From: G965116155 sp965116155
Lineage (GTDB): Bacteria; Bdellovibrionota; Bdellovibrionia; Bdellovibrionales; UBA1609
NCBI GenBank assembly: GCA_965116155.1
Contig: OZ220488.1
Span: forward strand, 930,001-994,000
DNA length: 64,000 bases
Direction: 5' to 3'
Within the stretch, counting starts at the first letter, position 1, and each line of letters begins with the position of its first letter. Shown in pieces: positions 35,457-45,309 of this stretch. Both the position numbers and the translations under genes were made by a program. Under the pieces are notes generated by a model. The model was not told where the DNA came from and ran no database searches. It was given only the letters and a program-made list of their open reading frames with translations.

Positions 35457-35590
35457 GGCTACAGGCTCATAGTAGCTTCATAGGTCGCAAAACAAACTTG
35501 AGCCTTCCGTTTGTCCCAAGGGTAGCAGCTTCTTAAGCTGCCCTTGGGACCGCCCTTACTGGCCAAGTTTGTTTTACTAGCGCTCTAAAG
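35457..35590. repeat. dispersed palindromic element abutting rnpB
   Basis: Arms AAACAAACTTGAGCCT and GGCCAAGTTTGTTTTACTAG, inner stem AAGGGTAGCAGC...GCTGCCCTTGG, ending CTAGCGCTCTAA a few bases from the rnpB 3' end. The arm sequence is unlike other copies, while the terminal motif is conserved. Confidence 0.7.
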
Positions 35591-35599
35591 GGTGTATAA

Positions 35600-35968
35600 C
35601 AGAAGCGCTGTAAGCCGGGTTCTGTAAAAGTTTTTGCAAAAAAACTTTTGGCAATTATTCATCTGGGCTCAAAATTACTCCCAAGCCTCAAGCAGTCTAC
35701 CCGAAAACCTAGCCTGAGGGCACAGGCTTGGTGTTTAAAAAAACACGCCGTTTTCCTATTTGACCTTGCTCCACCCAGAGTTTAGCTGATTTCACTACAG
35801 CCAGTAGCCTAAGCCACTGCTGTACATGCTTTCTGTTCCACTGGTCCTCGGCTCACGCCGGAAGGCCGTTAGCCTTTGGGTTGCCCTAAGGAGCCCGGAC
35901 TTTCCTCGCCAAACTCTCCTGTGCCACTCACGGTGGCGGAGCCTTTGTCGCAATTGCCCGCGCTTCTT
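35600..35968 (-). ncRNA. rnpB: RNase P RNA (bacterial class A)
   Basis: Read on the minus strand the RNA begins near GAAGCGCGGGCAATTGCGAC and continues with the conserved GAGGAAAGTCCGGGCTCC. It ends with ACAGAACCCGGCTTACAG-CGCTTC, the universal 3' P4 partner. The termini pair (GAAGCGC/GCGCTTC). The pairing appears to extend outwards (GGTGTATAACA on both sides), and TATAAC just upstream could be the -10 box. The catalytic RNA matures tRNA 5' ends. The ends are approximate to a few bases. Confidence 0.93.
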
Positions 35969-36052
35969 GTTATACACCACTTAAGGGTGCTAGCATGGGC
36001 GGGTGTGTTTTGTAAAGCTAGTGAGCTTTATGAGGTTTTTTTGGAGGAGATT

Positions 36053-36949
36053 ATGTGTGTAACAAAGGGGCCCATGTTAAGGGGTGTGTGGACATTGTGT
36101 CTTGTGCTCTTTGTGGGGCTGTGCAATTTGCAGTGCTCTGGCGAAGGCGCTCAGCTGATTGAGTTTTCTTTTATACCAGAAATACCCATTGTCATAGAAG
36201 AAAGCATAGAGGTTGTGCAACGCAACCCAGATGGCACACCCCGTGTCGATGAAGAGGGCAACACCATGGTGCGCACGGTGGCAGGTCCATGGGCCAGTGT
36301 GCGTTGGGTTATGCGCAGCAAAGCCGCGCGGGATATTGTGGTCTTAAATATGAGCGGCACTTTTTCTGCTGGGGCTGCAGCGGCAGAAGGAGACAGTGGC
36401 GGCGCTACTTGGACAGCCAATGCGGGCTTTGGTGAGCAGCCTCGTGCGCCAGGATCATCGTGTGACAAACCTGCAGCAGGCGCTGGGGAGGGTCGGGGCG
36501 AACACGCTTTGCCAGGTCGTGACACTAGTGACACCCGCAGCTTGGTAGCTGTTTTGGGGCCCGTTATTAATGGTGCTTGTGATGGCACTTATGTGGAGAG
36601 TGTGCCTTTTTATATTGAAGGGATTCCTGCCACTTCAGGCGGTGCAGCCGGAGGCAATGAGGGCGGCAATGACAGCGGCGAGGATGACCCGACACGTGCA
36701 CGCAATTTTAGTGCTACTCGTCTTAGGGGGCATTGGGTGGGCTGGGTAGAAGGACCGGCCCAAGACCCTTTGCTGCATGGCGGGGACGCTGCACAGATTG
36801 CGGTTTGTGGGAGCGACCCTCTGACTCCTCCGGGTTCTGCATGTGCTATTGCTAACGCACTTACAGACGGGCAAAGAAGCGATTTTGCTGACTTGCGCGT
36901 TATGCCCATTAAGCGAGTCACCGGCCGCATCGAACTCGGATTCCAGTAG
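36053..36949 (+). CDS. exported protein of unknown function, Gly/Ala/Asp-rich middle
   Basis: The ATG at 36053 follows a strong GGAGGAG site; the longer frame to 35876 would run through rnpB and is rejected. The 298-residue product has a signal peptide (VWTLCLVLFVGLCNLQCSG; a poor lipobox) and a beta-rich middle (EIPIVIEESIEVVQRNPDG). Low-complexity parts are rich in Gly, Ala, Asn and Asp (GGAAGGNEGGNDSGEDD). Cys pairs near SSCDKP, GACDG, VCGSD and SACAI may form disulfides. No family was recognised. A dispersed element starts 2 nt after the stop. Confidence 0.7.
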   Translation: MCVTKGPMLRGVWTLCLVLFVGLCNLQCSGEGAQLIEFSFIPEIPIVIEESIEVVQRNPDGTPRVDEEGNTMVRTVAGPWASVRWVMRSKAARDIVVLNMSGTFSAGAAAAEGDSGGATWTANAGFGEQPRAPGSSCDKPAAGAGEGRGEHALPGRDTSDTRSLVAVLGPVINGACDGTYVESVPFYIEGIPATSGGAAGGNEGGNDSGEDDPTRARNFSATRLRGHWVGWVEGPAQDPLLHGGDAAQIAVCGSDPLTPPGSACAIANALTDGQRSDFADLRVMPIKRVTGRIELGFQ

Positions 36950-37174
36950 AGTTAGAGTGCTAGCGCTTTAATTTGGGTTTGCTCAACGCACAGGGCTTTG
37001 ACGTAAGTGCGGTCGCTGCGTGCCTTTGGCCCTTCTTTCTAGCCCGCGCCTCGAGCATTTGAGTCAGTCGTTTAGATAATACTTCAGCGTCGACGATCTA
37101 GAATATCCTCACTTCAGGTACGCACTTAGACCCCATTTGCAGGGCCATAGAGAGCTGGCACTTTTATGCTCGCG
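36950..37174. repeat. dispersed element fragments between convergent genes
   Basis: Opens GAGTTAGAGTGCTAGC, includes GGTCGCTGCG-TGCCTTTGGCCC, and the stretch CTAGAATATCCTCACTTCAG to GCAGGGCCAT that recurs at 52389-52439. It ends ACTTTTATGCTCGCGC at the stop of lipoprotein copy 2. Confidence 0.7.
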
Positions 37175-40100
37175 CTACTCGCACCTAAAGTACAAATGCT
37201 TGTCGGGAGAGCCTGAGACGGCGTTGGAGCCAGTGCCGTCGATCTCCGTGAGCGCGCCACCAGAGCCAATAGTGATGCGCACACTTTTGCACTTGTCATC
37301 TAAATTGCCCGGAGAGGCAGGGCAAGCACTCGGCGCCACTTTGTCGTCAGCAGAGCTCGCCCCAAAAGAGTCCGTCGTAAGCACCACCATTTTAAGCGTT
37401 TTACTGCTGTCCTCACACTTGATCTTGGTTGTTTTGCCCTCAAGGCTGTGCCGCTTTTCTAAACCACCCAACCTGTCCCAAGAGAAAGCATCTATCAAAT
37501 ACGTAAGCTCTGTGGCGGCATTGTTTTTGTCAAACAAATAGTCATTACCCCTGCCACCGTACAAAAGTTTAGTAGCAGCAGCATCAGACATTATAGAATC
37601 TGCATCGTATGAAAACCCCCACGGCCTTGTATGAGGCGCAGGGTCATAAAACCATTTGCTCTTCCAAAAACCCTCATCCCCTTCTTGTGATCCTGCAATC
37701 TGTACTCTAACCCTATAGTAATAACGTACATCCTCAGCCGACTCTAATGGCGGGACGACTCCAGTAGATAAGTCAGGCCCTGTCTCATCCGAACCTGTGC
37801 ACCAAGTTGCACCCGTTATGCCCGTTGGAGGAGTACCTGCACTGGCGCCCGTTTTTTTACACACCTCAAGCCTTGTCTGCTGCGAAACAAAAGGCTCCGG
37901 ATTGGTTCCAAAACCTGGCCGCCAGATTACATCAAAATACCCCGGTTTGTATTTGTAATCACCCTCACTGCCTTCTCTTAGTGCATACCAGGCCGTGTTA
38001 TCTCTTCCAATCTCACGCTCTATCTCATACTTAGTCACTCGGCGCACAGAAAAACCACCCACATGCCAGCATTTGTTACTTAACACCAGGCCTGCAGAAG
38101 CCTGGGCAGATGTGGGCCCTTTTTTACATGTACAGTCTGCGCCATTATCACCACTTTCTGCCTTGTGTCCGCATTGCTCCTCACGCATAACACATAGGGT
38201 GATGGATTTTGTTGAAGCATTCACAGCGAACTTTTTGTTCCGCTCTTCTGAGCCTGAACACGACGCTACATTAATTAGCGCTGCCGTACCCGTAGAGGAA
38301 GGCGTAGCCTCAGCGAGGTGGGTTTTCCATTCTAAGTCATCTGCCCCCTTGGCCGGCGCCACAGCATAAACATACTCCACACCCGTACCCACACCCGTTA
38401 AAGTGTAGGTAAATTTATCGCCCGACTTAGTAACAGACGCCGCCGCAATATAACCCGCCTTTACCCAATCAGCACCTGCTGTGGTGCCTTTTTTCAAAAT
38501 ATGCACACCCGCCAATGTGCGGTCCGCTTTAGGTGAAGACTCCACACTCACTTCATCGCAACTGTCTAGCTCACCATCGTCAGTCGCCAAATGGTACATG
38601 CTATCCGCAGCTGCAGCATTACACTCCCATTTAAAAACCAAGCTCCCAGATGTATCGCTAACCTGCACCTCAGCACTAGCAAAAGGCGCCGCTAGATCGG
38701 GAGCCGCCGACGCAAGGGTCGCAGCACTGTGGCACACATTAGAACTAATCGTGCCTGCCACCACAGCATTGCTCGTGTTAGTACACCGGCATGCTGTGCC
38801 GTCATCTGCTGTTTGGCCTTTTGTCCCACAGGCACCCACGATGCATTTGTTAGATGCAACAACGCCCGGTATGGTGCTTGCATCATCGGCCCCTTCTTTA
38901 CAGGTGCAGGCTGTGCCGTCATCTGCTGTTTGGTCCTTATGCCCACACACAGGTGCCTTTTGATAACACACATTCGACACCACCAAACCGGCCCCTTCTT
39001 GCGCATCTCCTGCTGCCGCCTTACACGTACAGGCCGCATTATTATCTGCTGTATGAGTTTTTGTGCCACACAGATTACTCACCACACATATGTCCTCATC
39101 AATAACACCCGCTGAAGTGGTTGCATCTGCAACATTGACTTTACACGTACAGCTTGCACCAGCCGTACCCGTTTGAGGTTTTTGACCACACACCGCTGTA
39201 CTAAAAGCGCATTTGCCCGCAGCATTAACCACGCCTTTTTTAGTGGCACCACTTTTGGTGCAAGAGCATGCATCGCCCGCACTGGCACTGCTGCCTGCCG
39301 CCTTCTCACCACACACCTCACTAGGCGTGCTGTCACCATCGTCATTATCATCATCGTTATCATCACCATCGTCGCCATCATCACCATCATCGCCATCATT
39401 ATCGTCATCATCATCATTGGTGCCAGACACGAGCTTTGTGATGTTGTCTGTTTCGTTTTCACCTAAACCAAAAGCCTCATCGGCATCGTCACCCTCACCC
39501 CAATGCACGGCTATAAACAAGTATCCGTCGCCTTTAGCCTCACCACCTCCTCCATCTGGAGCCTTAACTTTTATGCCGCCTGTTGCACCAAAGGCTAGCA
39601 CCGCACCTACGTCTTCGGATTCCGTATCGTCGTCATCATCCTCAAAACGAACCGCTTGCTTGCTGAGCTTTTTTGCCAGATTTAAGTCGTCAGAGGTAGG
39701 TATAAAAAACAACATCTCTCCAAGCGTGATGGCCACTTTGTCGCCTGATGCATCGTTGTCGTCCAGCTCGTACATGTAGATTTTGTCATCTGCCAACGAG
39801 AGCAAGCCTTCAGTTACTTTTGCAGGCAAGTCCTCTGCAGAATCCGCACACTCTATATCAAAAGCATAGTCTTTGGCGTTAACTTGGTATTCTAGCTCGT
39901 GGGTATCTGTAGCATCATCAGGACAATCGTCAGTATCAAACTCCACATCTGCCTCACTTTGAGACGTACGGACCTTGGCTTCCGCCACACCATGCAGCGA
40001 CGCTAAAAAGGGCTTTAGGTCATACTCAGTACCATCACTCGGCACAACCAAGGTGTCGTGGTCTTTAAGCACTGCGACTCTAAGATCTTTCGATGCCACA

Positions 40101-40207
40101 AGGCTTTTAACTGCCTGTACGACGGTTTGCTTATCCTCTACACAAGCCCCTACCATAAAAGCGCATGCCAAGATTGTACAAAAAATAGCAATTAGCTGTT
40201 TGTTCAC
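37175..40207 (-). CDS. mosaic Asp-rich Cys-repeat lipoprotein, copy 2
   Basis: GTG 40207 follows GGAGGG. The intact 1010-residue lipoprotein has signal MNKQLIAIFCTILACAFMVG then AC. Order: N-terminal domain (about 60-240), Asp/Asn/Gly tract (about 265-295), five cysteine modules (CGEK, CGQK, CGTK, CGHK, CGTK; each with CxC and a closing Cys), a beta-rich domain (SGSLVFKWECNAAAADSMYH), a sixth module, then a C-terminal domain with YGGRGNDYLFD, DAFSWDRLGGL and a final FRCE. The single GGxGxDxL-like motif recalls RTX calcium repeats but is not an array. Largest and apparently intact member of the four. Function unknown; probably surface exposed. Confidence 0.82.
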   Translation of the reverse strand: MNKQLIAIFCTILACAFMVGACVEDKQTVVQAVKSLVASKDLRVAVLKDHDTLVVPSDGTEYDLKPFLASLHGVAEAKVRTSQSEADVEFDTDDCPDDATDTHELEYQVNAKDYAFDIECADSAEDLPAKVTEGLLSLADDKIYMYELDDNDASGDKVAITLGEMLFFIPTSDDLNLAKKLSKQAVRFEDDDDDTESEDVGAVLAFGATGGIKVKAPDGGGGEAKGDGYLFIAVHWGEGDDADEAFGLGENETDNITKLVSGTNDDDDDNDGDDGDDGDDGDDNDDDNDDGDSTPSEVCGEKAAGSSASAGDACSCTKSGATKKGVVNAAGKCAFSTAVCGQKPQTGTAGASCTCKVNVADATTSAGVIDEDICVVSNLCGTKTHTADNNAACTCKAAAGDAQEGAGLVVSNVCYQKAPVCGHKDQTADDGTACTCKEGADDASTIPGVVASNKCIVGACGTKGQTADDGTACRCTNTSNAVVAGTISSNVCHSAATLASAAPDLAAPFASAEVQVSDTSGSLVFKWECNAAAADSMYHLATDDGELDSCDEVSVESSPKADRTLAGVHILKKGTTAGADWVKAGYIAAASVTKSGDKFTYTLTGVGTGVEYVYAVAPAKGADDLEWKTHLAEATPSSTGTAALINVASCSGSEERNKKFAVNASTKSITLCVMREEQCGHKAESGDNGADCTCKKGPTSAQASAGLVLSNKCWHVGGFSVRRVTKYEIEREIGRDNTAWYALREGSEGDYKYKPGYFDVIWRPGFGTNPEPFVSQQTRLEVCKKTGASAGTPPTGITGATWCTGSDETGPDLSTGVVPPLESAEDVRYYYRVRVQIAGSQEGDEGFWKSKWFYDPAPHTRPWGFSYDADSIMSDAAATKLLYGGRGNDYLFDKNNAATELTYLIDAFSWDRLGGLEKRHSLEGKTTKIKCEDSSKTLKMVVLTTDSFGASSADDKVAPSACPASPGNLDDKCKSVRITIGSGGALTEIDGTGSNAVSGSPDKHLYFRCE

Positions 40208-40289
40208 CACACCCTCCATGGATCACACGACCCTACAAAGGAGTCGGATGAAGCAGACAAAAAACTCAATGCGACCAAGGCTACAGGCT

Positions 40290-40385
40290 TGGCTGGCACC
40301 CTTGGTTTTGACGTAAGTATGGTCGCTGCGGGCCTTTGGCCCTTCTTTATGCTCACGCTTTTTTGCTGGCACTTTTATGCTCGCG
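40290..40385. repeat. dispersed element fragment at the 3' end of lipoprotein copy 3
   Basis: Contains TATGGTCGCTGCGGGCCTTT followed by GGCCC, and the junction CACTTTTATGCTCGCGCTAC shared with the 3' ends of copies 2 and 4. The rest of 40208-40289 resembles the upstream flanks of the other copies. Confidence 0.6.
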
Positions 40386-42899
40386 CTACTCGCACCTAAA
40401 ATACAAATGCTTGTCGGGGGTACCAGAGGCAGCAGTGTCACCGGTGCCAGAGAGTGCGGTAAGCGTGTTGTTAGAGTCGATAGTAAGGCGCACTCCAAAA
40501 CACTTGTCATCTAAGCTAGTACCCGCTACAGGGCAAGTGCTCGGTGTGACTTTGTCAGAGACTGAAGTCTCAGCAAAAGTTTTAGCACTCAGCACTACCA
40601 TTTTAAGCGTTTTACTACTGTCCTCACACTTGATCTTGCTTGTTTTACCTGTAAGACTTAAGCGTTTTTCTAAACCACCCAGCCTGTCCCAAGAAAACCC
40701 GTCAATTAAATACGTGAGCTCTGTTGCCGCGTTGGTTTTGTCGTTCAAATAATCATTGCCCTTACCACCATACAGCACCTTAGTGGTAGCATGAGACGCA
40801 TGCAGTGTATCTGCCTCATCGGTAAAGCCCCAAAATCTTGTATGAGCATCAGGGTCCATCATCCAAGGCGTCAACCAATAGCCATCGTCTCCTTTGCTTT
40901 TGTTCTTCGCCTGAAGCCTCACCCGCACATGGTGGCGAATATTCTCTGCCACTGCAAAAGGCGTAGTCCTAGAATAAGTTACCCTCTCCTCTCCTGGCCC
41001 CTTACACCAATCATCCCCCTGCAAATCTCCAGAGGGCAGGTCACCCACATTGCCTGTTTTTTGGCAATGCTGATACGGACTTGTAAAAGCAAATTTATTG
41101 CCCGTATAAGAGTACGGCGGATTAAAGCTAACGTTCCATATTGAAAAACGCCACCAGCCTATAAGATTATTTTTAGCAATCGTGGGAAGACTAGCAAGAG
41201 ATTTGTGCTCTTTTGTTACGCGAGTAACCTCAGGACCAGGTTTGTTTGTGCACAAATTGTTCAGCACATACCCATCTACAAAATTAGTAGAAATACTACG
41301 ATACTTACACCTGCACGCCGTACCGTCATCTGCTGTCATGGCTTTAAGTCCGCATCTCTCGGTATCATGCGGGCACAGGTTGATGGTTTTTGTTGCGGCA
41401 TGCGCAACAAATTTTTTAATATTTTTTTCTTTATTAACACTACACGCATATACGCTCGCAGTATCAGCTGCGCCTTTTTCAAGCGGCTGAGCCTCAGTCA
41501 AATGCTCCTTCCACGAAAAGTCATCCTCCCCTTTAGCCGGCGCCACAGCATACTGATAAGCATAACCTGTATCCACACCCGTTAAAGTATAGGTCAGCAA
41601 GTCGCCGCTTTTTGTCACACTGGCTGCCGCAATATAAGCAGCCTTTTGCCAAGTCACACCGCCTAGAACTTTTTTCAAAATATGCACACCCGCCAGCGTG
41701 CGATCTACTAAAGGTGCACTCTCAACACTCACTGCATCGCAACTATCTAGATCACCCGCATTAGAGGCCAAATGGTACAAGCTGTCTGCTGCAGCAGCAT
41801 TGCATGACCAAGTAAGCACCAAACTCCCCACTGCTGCACCTGCTTTTACTTTAGCTCCAGCAAAAGGCGCCGCTAAAGCCGGTACCACCACATTATTTTC
41901 ATCATTCCCATTATCTCCATTGTCGTCATTATCATCATTGTTGCTATTATCGCCGTCATCATTATTGCCGCCCATGTCCCCATTGTCGCCGTCATCGCCA
42001 TCGTCTCCATCATCACCGTCGTCATTATCATCATTGTTATCATTGTTATCGCTGTTGTCGTCGCCGTCATCGTTATCATCACCATCATTGTCATCGTTGT
42101 TGTTACCGGATGCTGGCTTTGTTATGTTGTCCTCTTCATCTTCACCTAAACCAAAAGCCTCATCAGCGTCGTCATCCGTACCCCAGTGCACGGCTACAAA
42201 CAAATACCCATCGCCCGTTGCAGCACCACCATCATCTGTAGACTTCACCGCTACATCTTCACCACCAAAAGCCAGCACCGCACCTACGTCTTCAGACTCC
42301 GTATCATCGTCTTCACCTTCAAAACGAACCGCTTGCTTGCCGAGCTTTTTTGTTTTATCTAAATCATCAGAGTCTATAAGAAAAAACAGCATATCCCCAA
42401 GCGTAATTGCCACCTCATCATCGTCACCGTCATTATCATCCAACTCGTATAGGTAGATTTTTTCATCCGACAACGCGAGCAAACCTTTAGCCACTTTTTC
42501 AGGCAAATCTTCTGCAGAATCCGCACACTCTATATCAAGCGTGTGGTCTTTGGCGTTAACCTGATACTCTAACTCGTAGGTCTCTGTAGCATCGTTAGGG
42601 CAGTCTTCAGCATCAAACTCCACACCTGACTCATTTTGAGACATGCGGACCTTGGCTTCCGCCACACCATGCAGCGACGCTAAAAAGGGCTTAAGGTCGT
42701 AGTCAGTACCACCATCTTCATCACCACTTGGCACGACCAAGGTGTCGTGGTCTTTAAGAACCGCGGCCCTAAGGCCCTTGGACACCGCACTAAGGTCCTT
42801 AGACGCCGCCACGGTTACTGTTGTCTCATCACCACAAGCTCCCACCATAAAAGTGTAAGCCACAACCACAAAAAATATTGCAAGTAGCTGTTTGTTCAC
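40386..42899 (-). CDS. mosaic Asp-rich lipoprotein, copy 3 (lacks the N-proximal cysteine-module array)
   Basis: The start must be GTG 42899, because the upstream ATG is followed at once by TGA; AAGGAGG precedes it. The 837-residue lipoprotein has signal MNKQLLAIFFVVVAYTFMVG then AC. The N-terminal domain is nearly the same as in copies 1 and 4. Its Asp/Asn tract is the longest (about residues 268-335), and it runs straight into the beta-rich domain: the four-to-five module array of the other copies is absent. One module (CGLK...CRCK...C) remains before the common C-terminal domain. This copy shows best that domains were gained or lost by recombination. Confidence 0.82.
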   Translation of the reverse strand: MNKQLLAIFFVVVAYTFMVGACGDETTVTVAASKDLSAVSKGLRAAVLKDHDTLVVPSGDEDGGTDYDLKPFLASLHGVAEAKVRMSQNESGVEFDAEDCPNDATETYELEYQVNAKDHTLDIECADSAEDLPEKVAKGLLALSDEKIYLYELDDNDGDDDEVAITLGDMLFFLIDSDDLDKTKKLGKQAVRFEGEDDDTESEDVGAVLAFGGEDVAVKSTDDGGAATGDGYLFVAVHWGTDDDADEAFGLGEDEEDNITKPASGNNNDDNDGDDNDDGDDNSDNNDNNDDNDDGDDGDDGDDGDNGDMGGNNDDGDNSNNDDNDDNGDNGNDENNVVVPALAAPFAGAKVKAGAAVGSLVLTWSCNAAAADSLYHLASNAGDLDSCDAVSVESAPLVDRTLAGVHILKKVLGGVTWQKAAYIAAASVTKSGDLLTYTLTGVDTGYAYQYAVAPAKGEDDFSWKEHLTEAQPLEKGAADTASVYACSVNKEKNIKKFVAHAATKTINLCPHDTERCGLKAMTADDGTACRCKYRSISTNFVDGYVLNNLCTNKPGPEVTRVTKEHKSLASLPTIAKNNLIGWWRFSIWNVSFNPPYSYTGNKFAFTSPYQHCQKTGNVGDLPSGDLQGDDWCKGPGEERVTYSRTTPFAVAENIRHHVRVRLQAKNKSKGDDGYWLTPWMMDPDAHTRFWGFTDEADTLHASHATTKVLYGGKGNDYLNDKTNAATELTYLIDGFSWDRLGGLEKRLSLTGKTSKIKCEDSSKTLKMVVLSAKTFAETSVSDKVTPSTCPVAGTSLDDKCFGVRLTIDSNNTLTALSGTGDTAASGTPDKHLYFRCE

Positions 42900-42999
42900 A
42901 TAGCCTCCTTGGACCTAAAAGGCCCCAGCGGAGACATCGGATAAAGCGCTGCCCGACTAAAGGTGTGTCAGCAGACTGCGTTCTACCCAGAGCATATGG

Positions 43000-44331
43000 C
43001 TAGCGCTCTAACTTTAAAAAATCCCGCAGGCCCTCTTGCATGCGTGGCGAAAAAGCGGGAGCATTTTCTGCAGTCTGGGTACCCGATTGACTAAATGTCA
43101 CGCGGGGCACATTTATGGCCACGCGTCCGTTTACCCCCATACGGTGGCTTTTCATAGAAAGCGCTCTGTACAGGTTTAACCTTTTTTGCACCAAGGTCTT
43201 ACCTACCAAGCTGGGACTCAAATCACCTGTGTGCAAAATGTGCTCTATTAAAGCCTGTGCACTAAGATCTGGAAACTTCGATAACAGCACAGCAGCTACA
43301 CCACTGACATAAGCTGTGCCTTGAGACGTGCCAGTAAGCAAGCCATAGCTACTGCCTGGTAATGTGGAGTATATATCATGCCCAGGAGCTGCGATATCTA
43401 CAGTGCTTTTGCCATAATTGCTGCTGCTGAGCACTTTTTCTCTGCGGTCCACTGCAGTGACCGATACGATGTTGTCTAAGTCGTAGTCTGCAGGATAGTA
43501 GTGGTGTTGCACATGGTCGGTGTTAGAGCTTTCGTTGCCTGCTGCTGCTACAAATAGCACGCCCTTGCCTTTTCTGCCCGTGCGGGCTGCAGCGATGGCT
43601 CGTTTTTCATCGCGGCTAGCTTCTTTACCACCCGCAGAGTAGTTAATAATATGCGCACCCATCAGAGTGGCATAGCGTATGGCATTGATAGTGTGCTGCA
43701 AGTTGCTATTGTTGCTTGATGTGGGGTCGTAATACTTTAACACCATAAGTCGTACCTTAGGCGCTATCCCCACAATACCAATGTTGTTGCCACCCTCGGC
43801 ACCTATGATACCAGCAATATGAGTGCCGTGCCCGTGGTAATCTGCAATGTTATTGTTGTTGCGCACGAAGTTCCAACCATGCACATCGTCCACATAACCA
43901 TTTTGGTCATCGTCTATGCCGTTGGTGGCTTTGTTGCGCCCGAGGCTGTCGGTACCACTCTCGCCAGGGTTGCGCCAAAGGTTGTTTTTAAGGTCCGGGT
44001 GCCGCGTGTCGATTCCAGTATCGATAATAGCCACCACTACAGAATGCGGGCCTTGGCTAGAGTGCTTAGACCAAGCCTTTTGAGACTCAATCATCCCAAG
44101 CCCCCACTGCTTATGCAGGTACTCGTCGGCAAATATTCCGACCTCGCCCTTTTTGATATTTTTTTTGCTCTGGCGCCCCAGCTCCAAGGCGCGAGACTTT
44201 AATGCAGATGAGTGCTGCGACGGAGCATCATAGAAGCCAGGATCCGGTCTCAGACCCAAACCCAAAGCCATAGCGCCCACAGCGCACACCACCAAAACCC
44301 CAACAATTAGCCTACCTTTTTTTTGTGCCAT
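43000..44331 (-). CDS. S8 subtilisin-like serine peptidase, exported
   Basis: ATG 44331 starts a signal or anchor segment (RLIVGVLVVCAVGAMALGLG). The catalytic triad is visible: Asp in VVAIIDTGIDTRHPDL, His in HGHGTHIAGIIGAEG, Ser in LTGTSQGTAYVSGVAAVLL, with the oxyanion Asn in FVAAAGNESSNTD. The mature enzyme is probably secreted or periplasmic. It lies upstream of lipoprotein copy 3 on the same strand. The last codons TTA GAG CGC TAG are provided by a dispersed element end, so the C-terminus LER is element-derived. A frame upstream of 44331 has no signal-peptide support. Confidence 0.92.
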   Translation of the reverse strand: MAQKKGRLIVGVLVVCAVGAMALGLGLRPDPGFYDAPSQHSSALKSRALELGRQSKKNIKKGEVGIFADEYLHKQWGLGMIESQKAWSKHSSQGPHSVVVAIIDTGIDTRHPDLKNNLWRNPGESGTDSLGRNKATNGIDDDQNGYVDDVHGWNFVRNNNNIADYHGHGTHIAGIIGAEGGNNIGIVGIAPKVRLMVLKYYDPTSSNNSNLQHTINAIRYATLMGAHIINYSAGGKEASRDEKRAIAAARTGRKGKGVLFVAAAGNESSNTDHVQHHYYPADYDLDNIVSVTAVDRREKVLSSSNYGKSTVDIAAPGHDIYSTLPGSSYGLLTGTSQGTAYVSGVAAVLLSKFPDLSAQALIEHILHTGDLSPSLVGKTLVQKRLNLYRALSMKSHRMGVNGRVAINVPRVTFSQSGTQTAENAPAFSPRMQEGLRDFLKLER

Positions 44332-44394
44332 AACCTCAAACACAGGCAAATACGGGGCCTGCCAGATATGGCACATAACCAATATGGCTAAGTA

Positions 44395-45258
44395 TTGAAT
44401 TTTGCTTTGTTTTTTTGGTTATCGGATTTTAAAGGGTCAGGTTTTTCGTGGTCATTTTATAAGACAGTTGTTAATATTCTAAACACTGTGTCGGTGTTGT
44501 TTTGGATAGTAGTAATGGCTGCAATTAAGTCGCTCGGGGGCTGGTGTGTGACCTACACCAAGCATGCCCACAGCGCGCAGGTGTTAAGGTTTTGTGTGGG
44601 TTTCGGAGGCGGGCTGCTTTTGGTAGTGCTTTTGAAGCATTTTTTGCCCGAGGTTTTTTCGCTCGGCATTAATAACCAGGCGCTAACTTTGTCCGTGCTT
44701 TTGGGCGTGGCTTTGGTGGTGGCGGCAGATCGCTTGTTGGCCCAGCATTTGATGCCTTTAGGCACATCACCTGCCTGTGGCCACACCCATAGTCAGCACG
44801 GAGACTTTGGAGCTGCTGCGGGTTGTGTTTCGGTAGGTTGCGTTATGGTGTGTGCTTTTTTTGATGGGCTGGAGATTCCGGTAGCTTTTCAGCTGGGCAA
44901 GTTTGCTGGTTGGGGGGCTTGGTGGGGGCTGTTGTTGCACAGCGTGCCCGAGGGAATTTTGGCAGCCAGCTTGGCTTTGCAAAGCAATTGGGACACTAAC
45001 AGCCAAGATCCTAAAAAAGCCATGGCAAAGCGTTTGTGGCGAGCCCGGCTGTGCTCTTTAGCCGTAGGAGGAGCTTTGCTTTTGGGAGGCGTCACCAGCT
45101 TGCTATTGGGTGCCATTGTGGAGTTTAAAAACTTTTTGCCCCTTGCAACGGGAGTGCTGATGTACACAATTTTTGGGCACTTACTACCCGCGGCCTTAAA
45201 AACCCGCACCGGCATCAGCGGCCTTATCCTGAGTGCTTTGATCGGCAGCGCACTTTAG
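44395..45258 (+). CDS. ZIP-family metal transporter
   Basis: The 287-residue membrane protein (or 247 residues from ATG 44515) shows about eight hydrophobic segments, a His-rich loop (CGHTHSQHGD) and ZIP signatures: helix IV AFFDGLEIPVAFQLG (normally HNxxDG) and helix V LLLHSVPEGILAASLAL (HxxPEG). ZIP proteins import zinc, iron or manganese. The His of helix IV is replaced, so metal selectivity may differ. It is divergent from the subtilisin gene. Confidence 0.8.
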   Translation: MNFALFFWLSDFKGSGFSWSFYKTVVNILNTVSVLFWIVVMAAIKSLGGWCVTYTKHAHSAQVLRFCVGFGGGLLLVVLLKHFLPEVFSLGINNQALTLSVLLGVALVVAADRLLAQHLMPLGTSPACGHTHSQHGDFGAAAGCVSVGCVMVCAFFDGLEIPVAFQLGKFAGWGAWWGLLLHSVPEGILAASLALQSNWDTNSQDPKKAMAKRLWRARLCSLAVGGALLLGGVTSLLLGAIVEFKNFLPLATGVLMYTIFGHLLPAALKTRTGISGLILSALIGSAL

Positions 45259-45309
45259 GTTGGTCGATACTGAGGTGCTATCTAGAAGAACAACATGCTT
45301 CAGTCACGA

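Noticed and set aside
35876..36052. Upstream extension of the exported protein gene at 36053
   Set aside because: It would translate through rnpB; the ATG at 36053 has a strong GGAGGAG site and starts a signal peptide.
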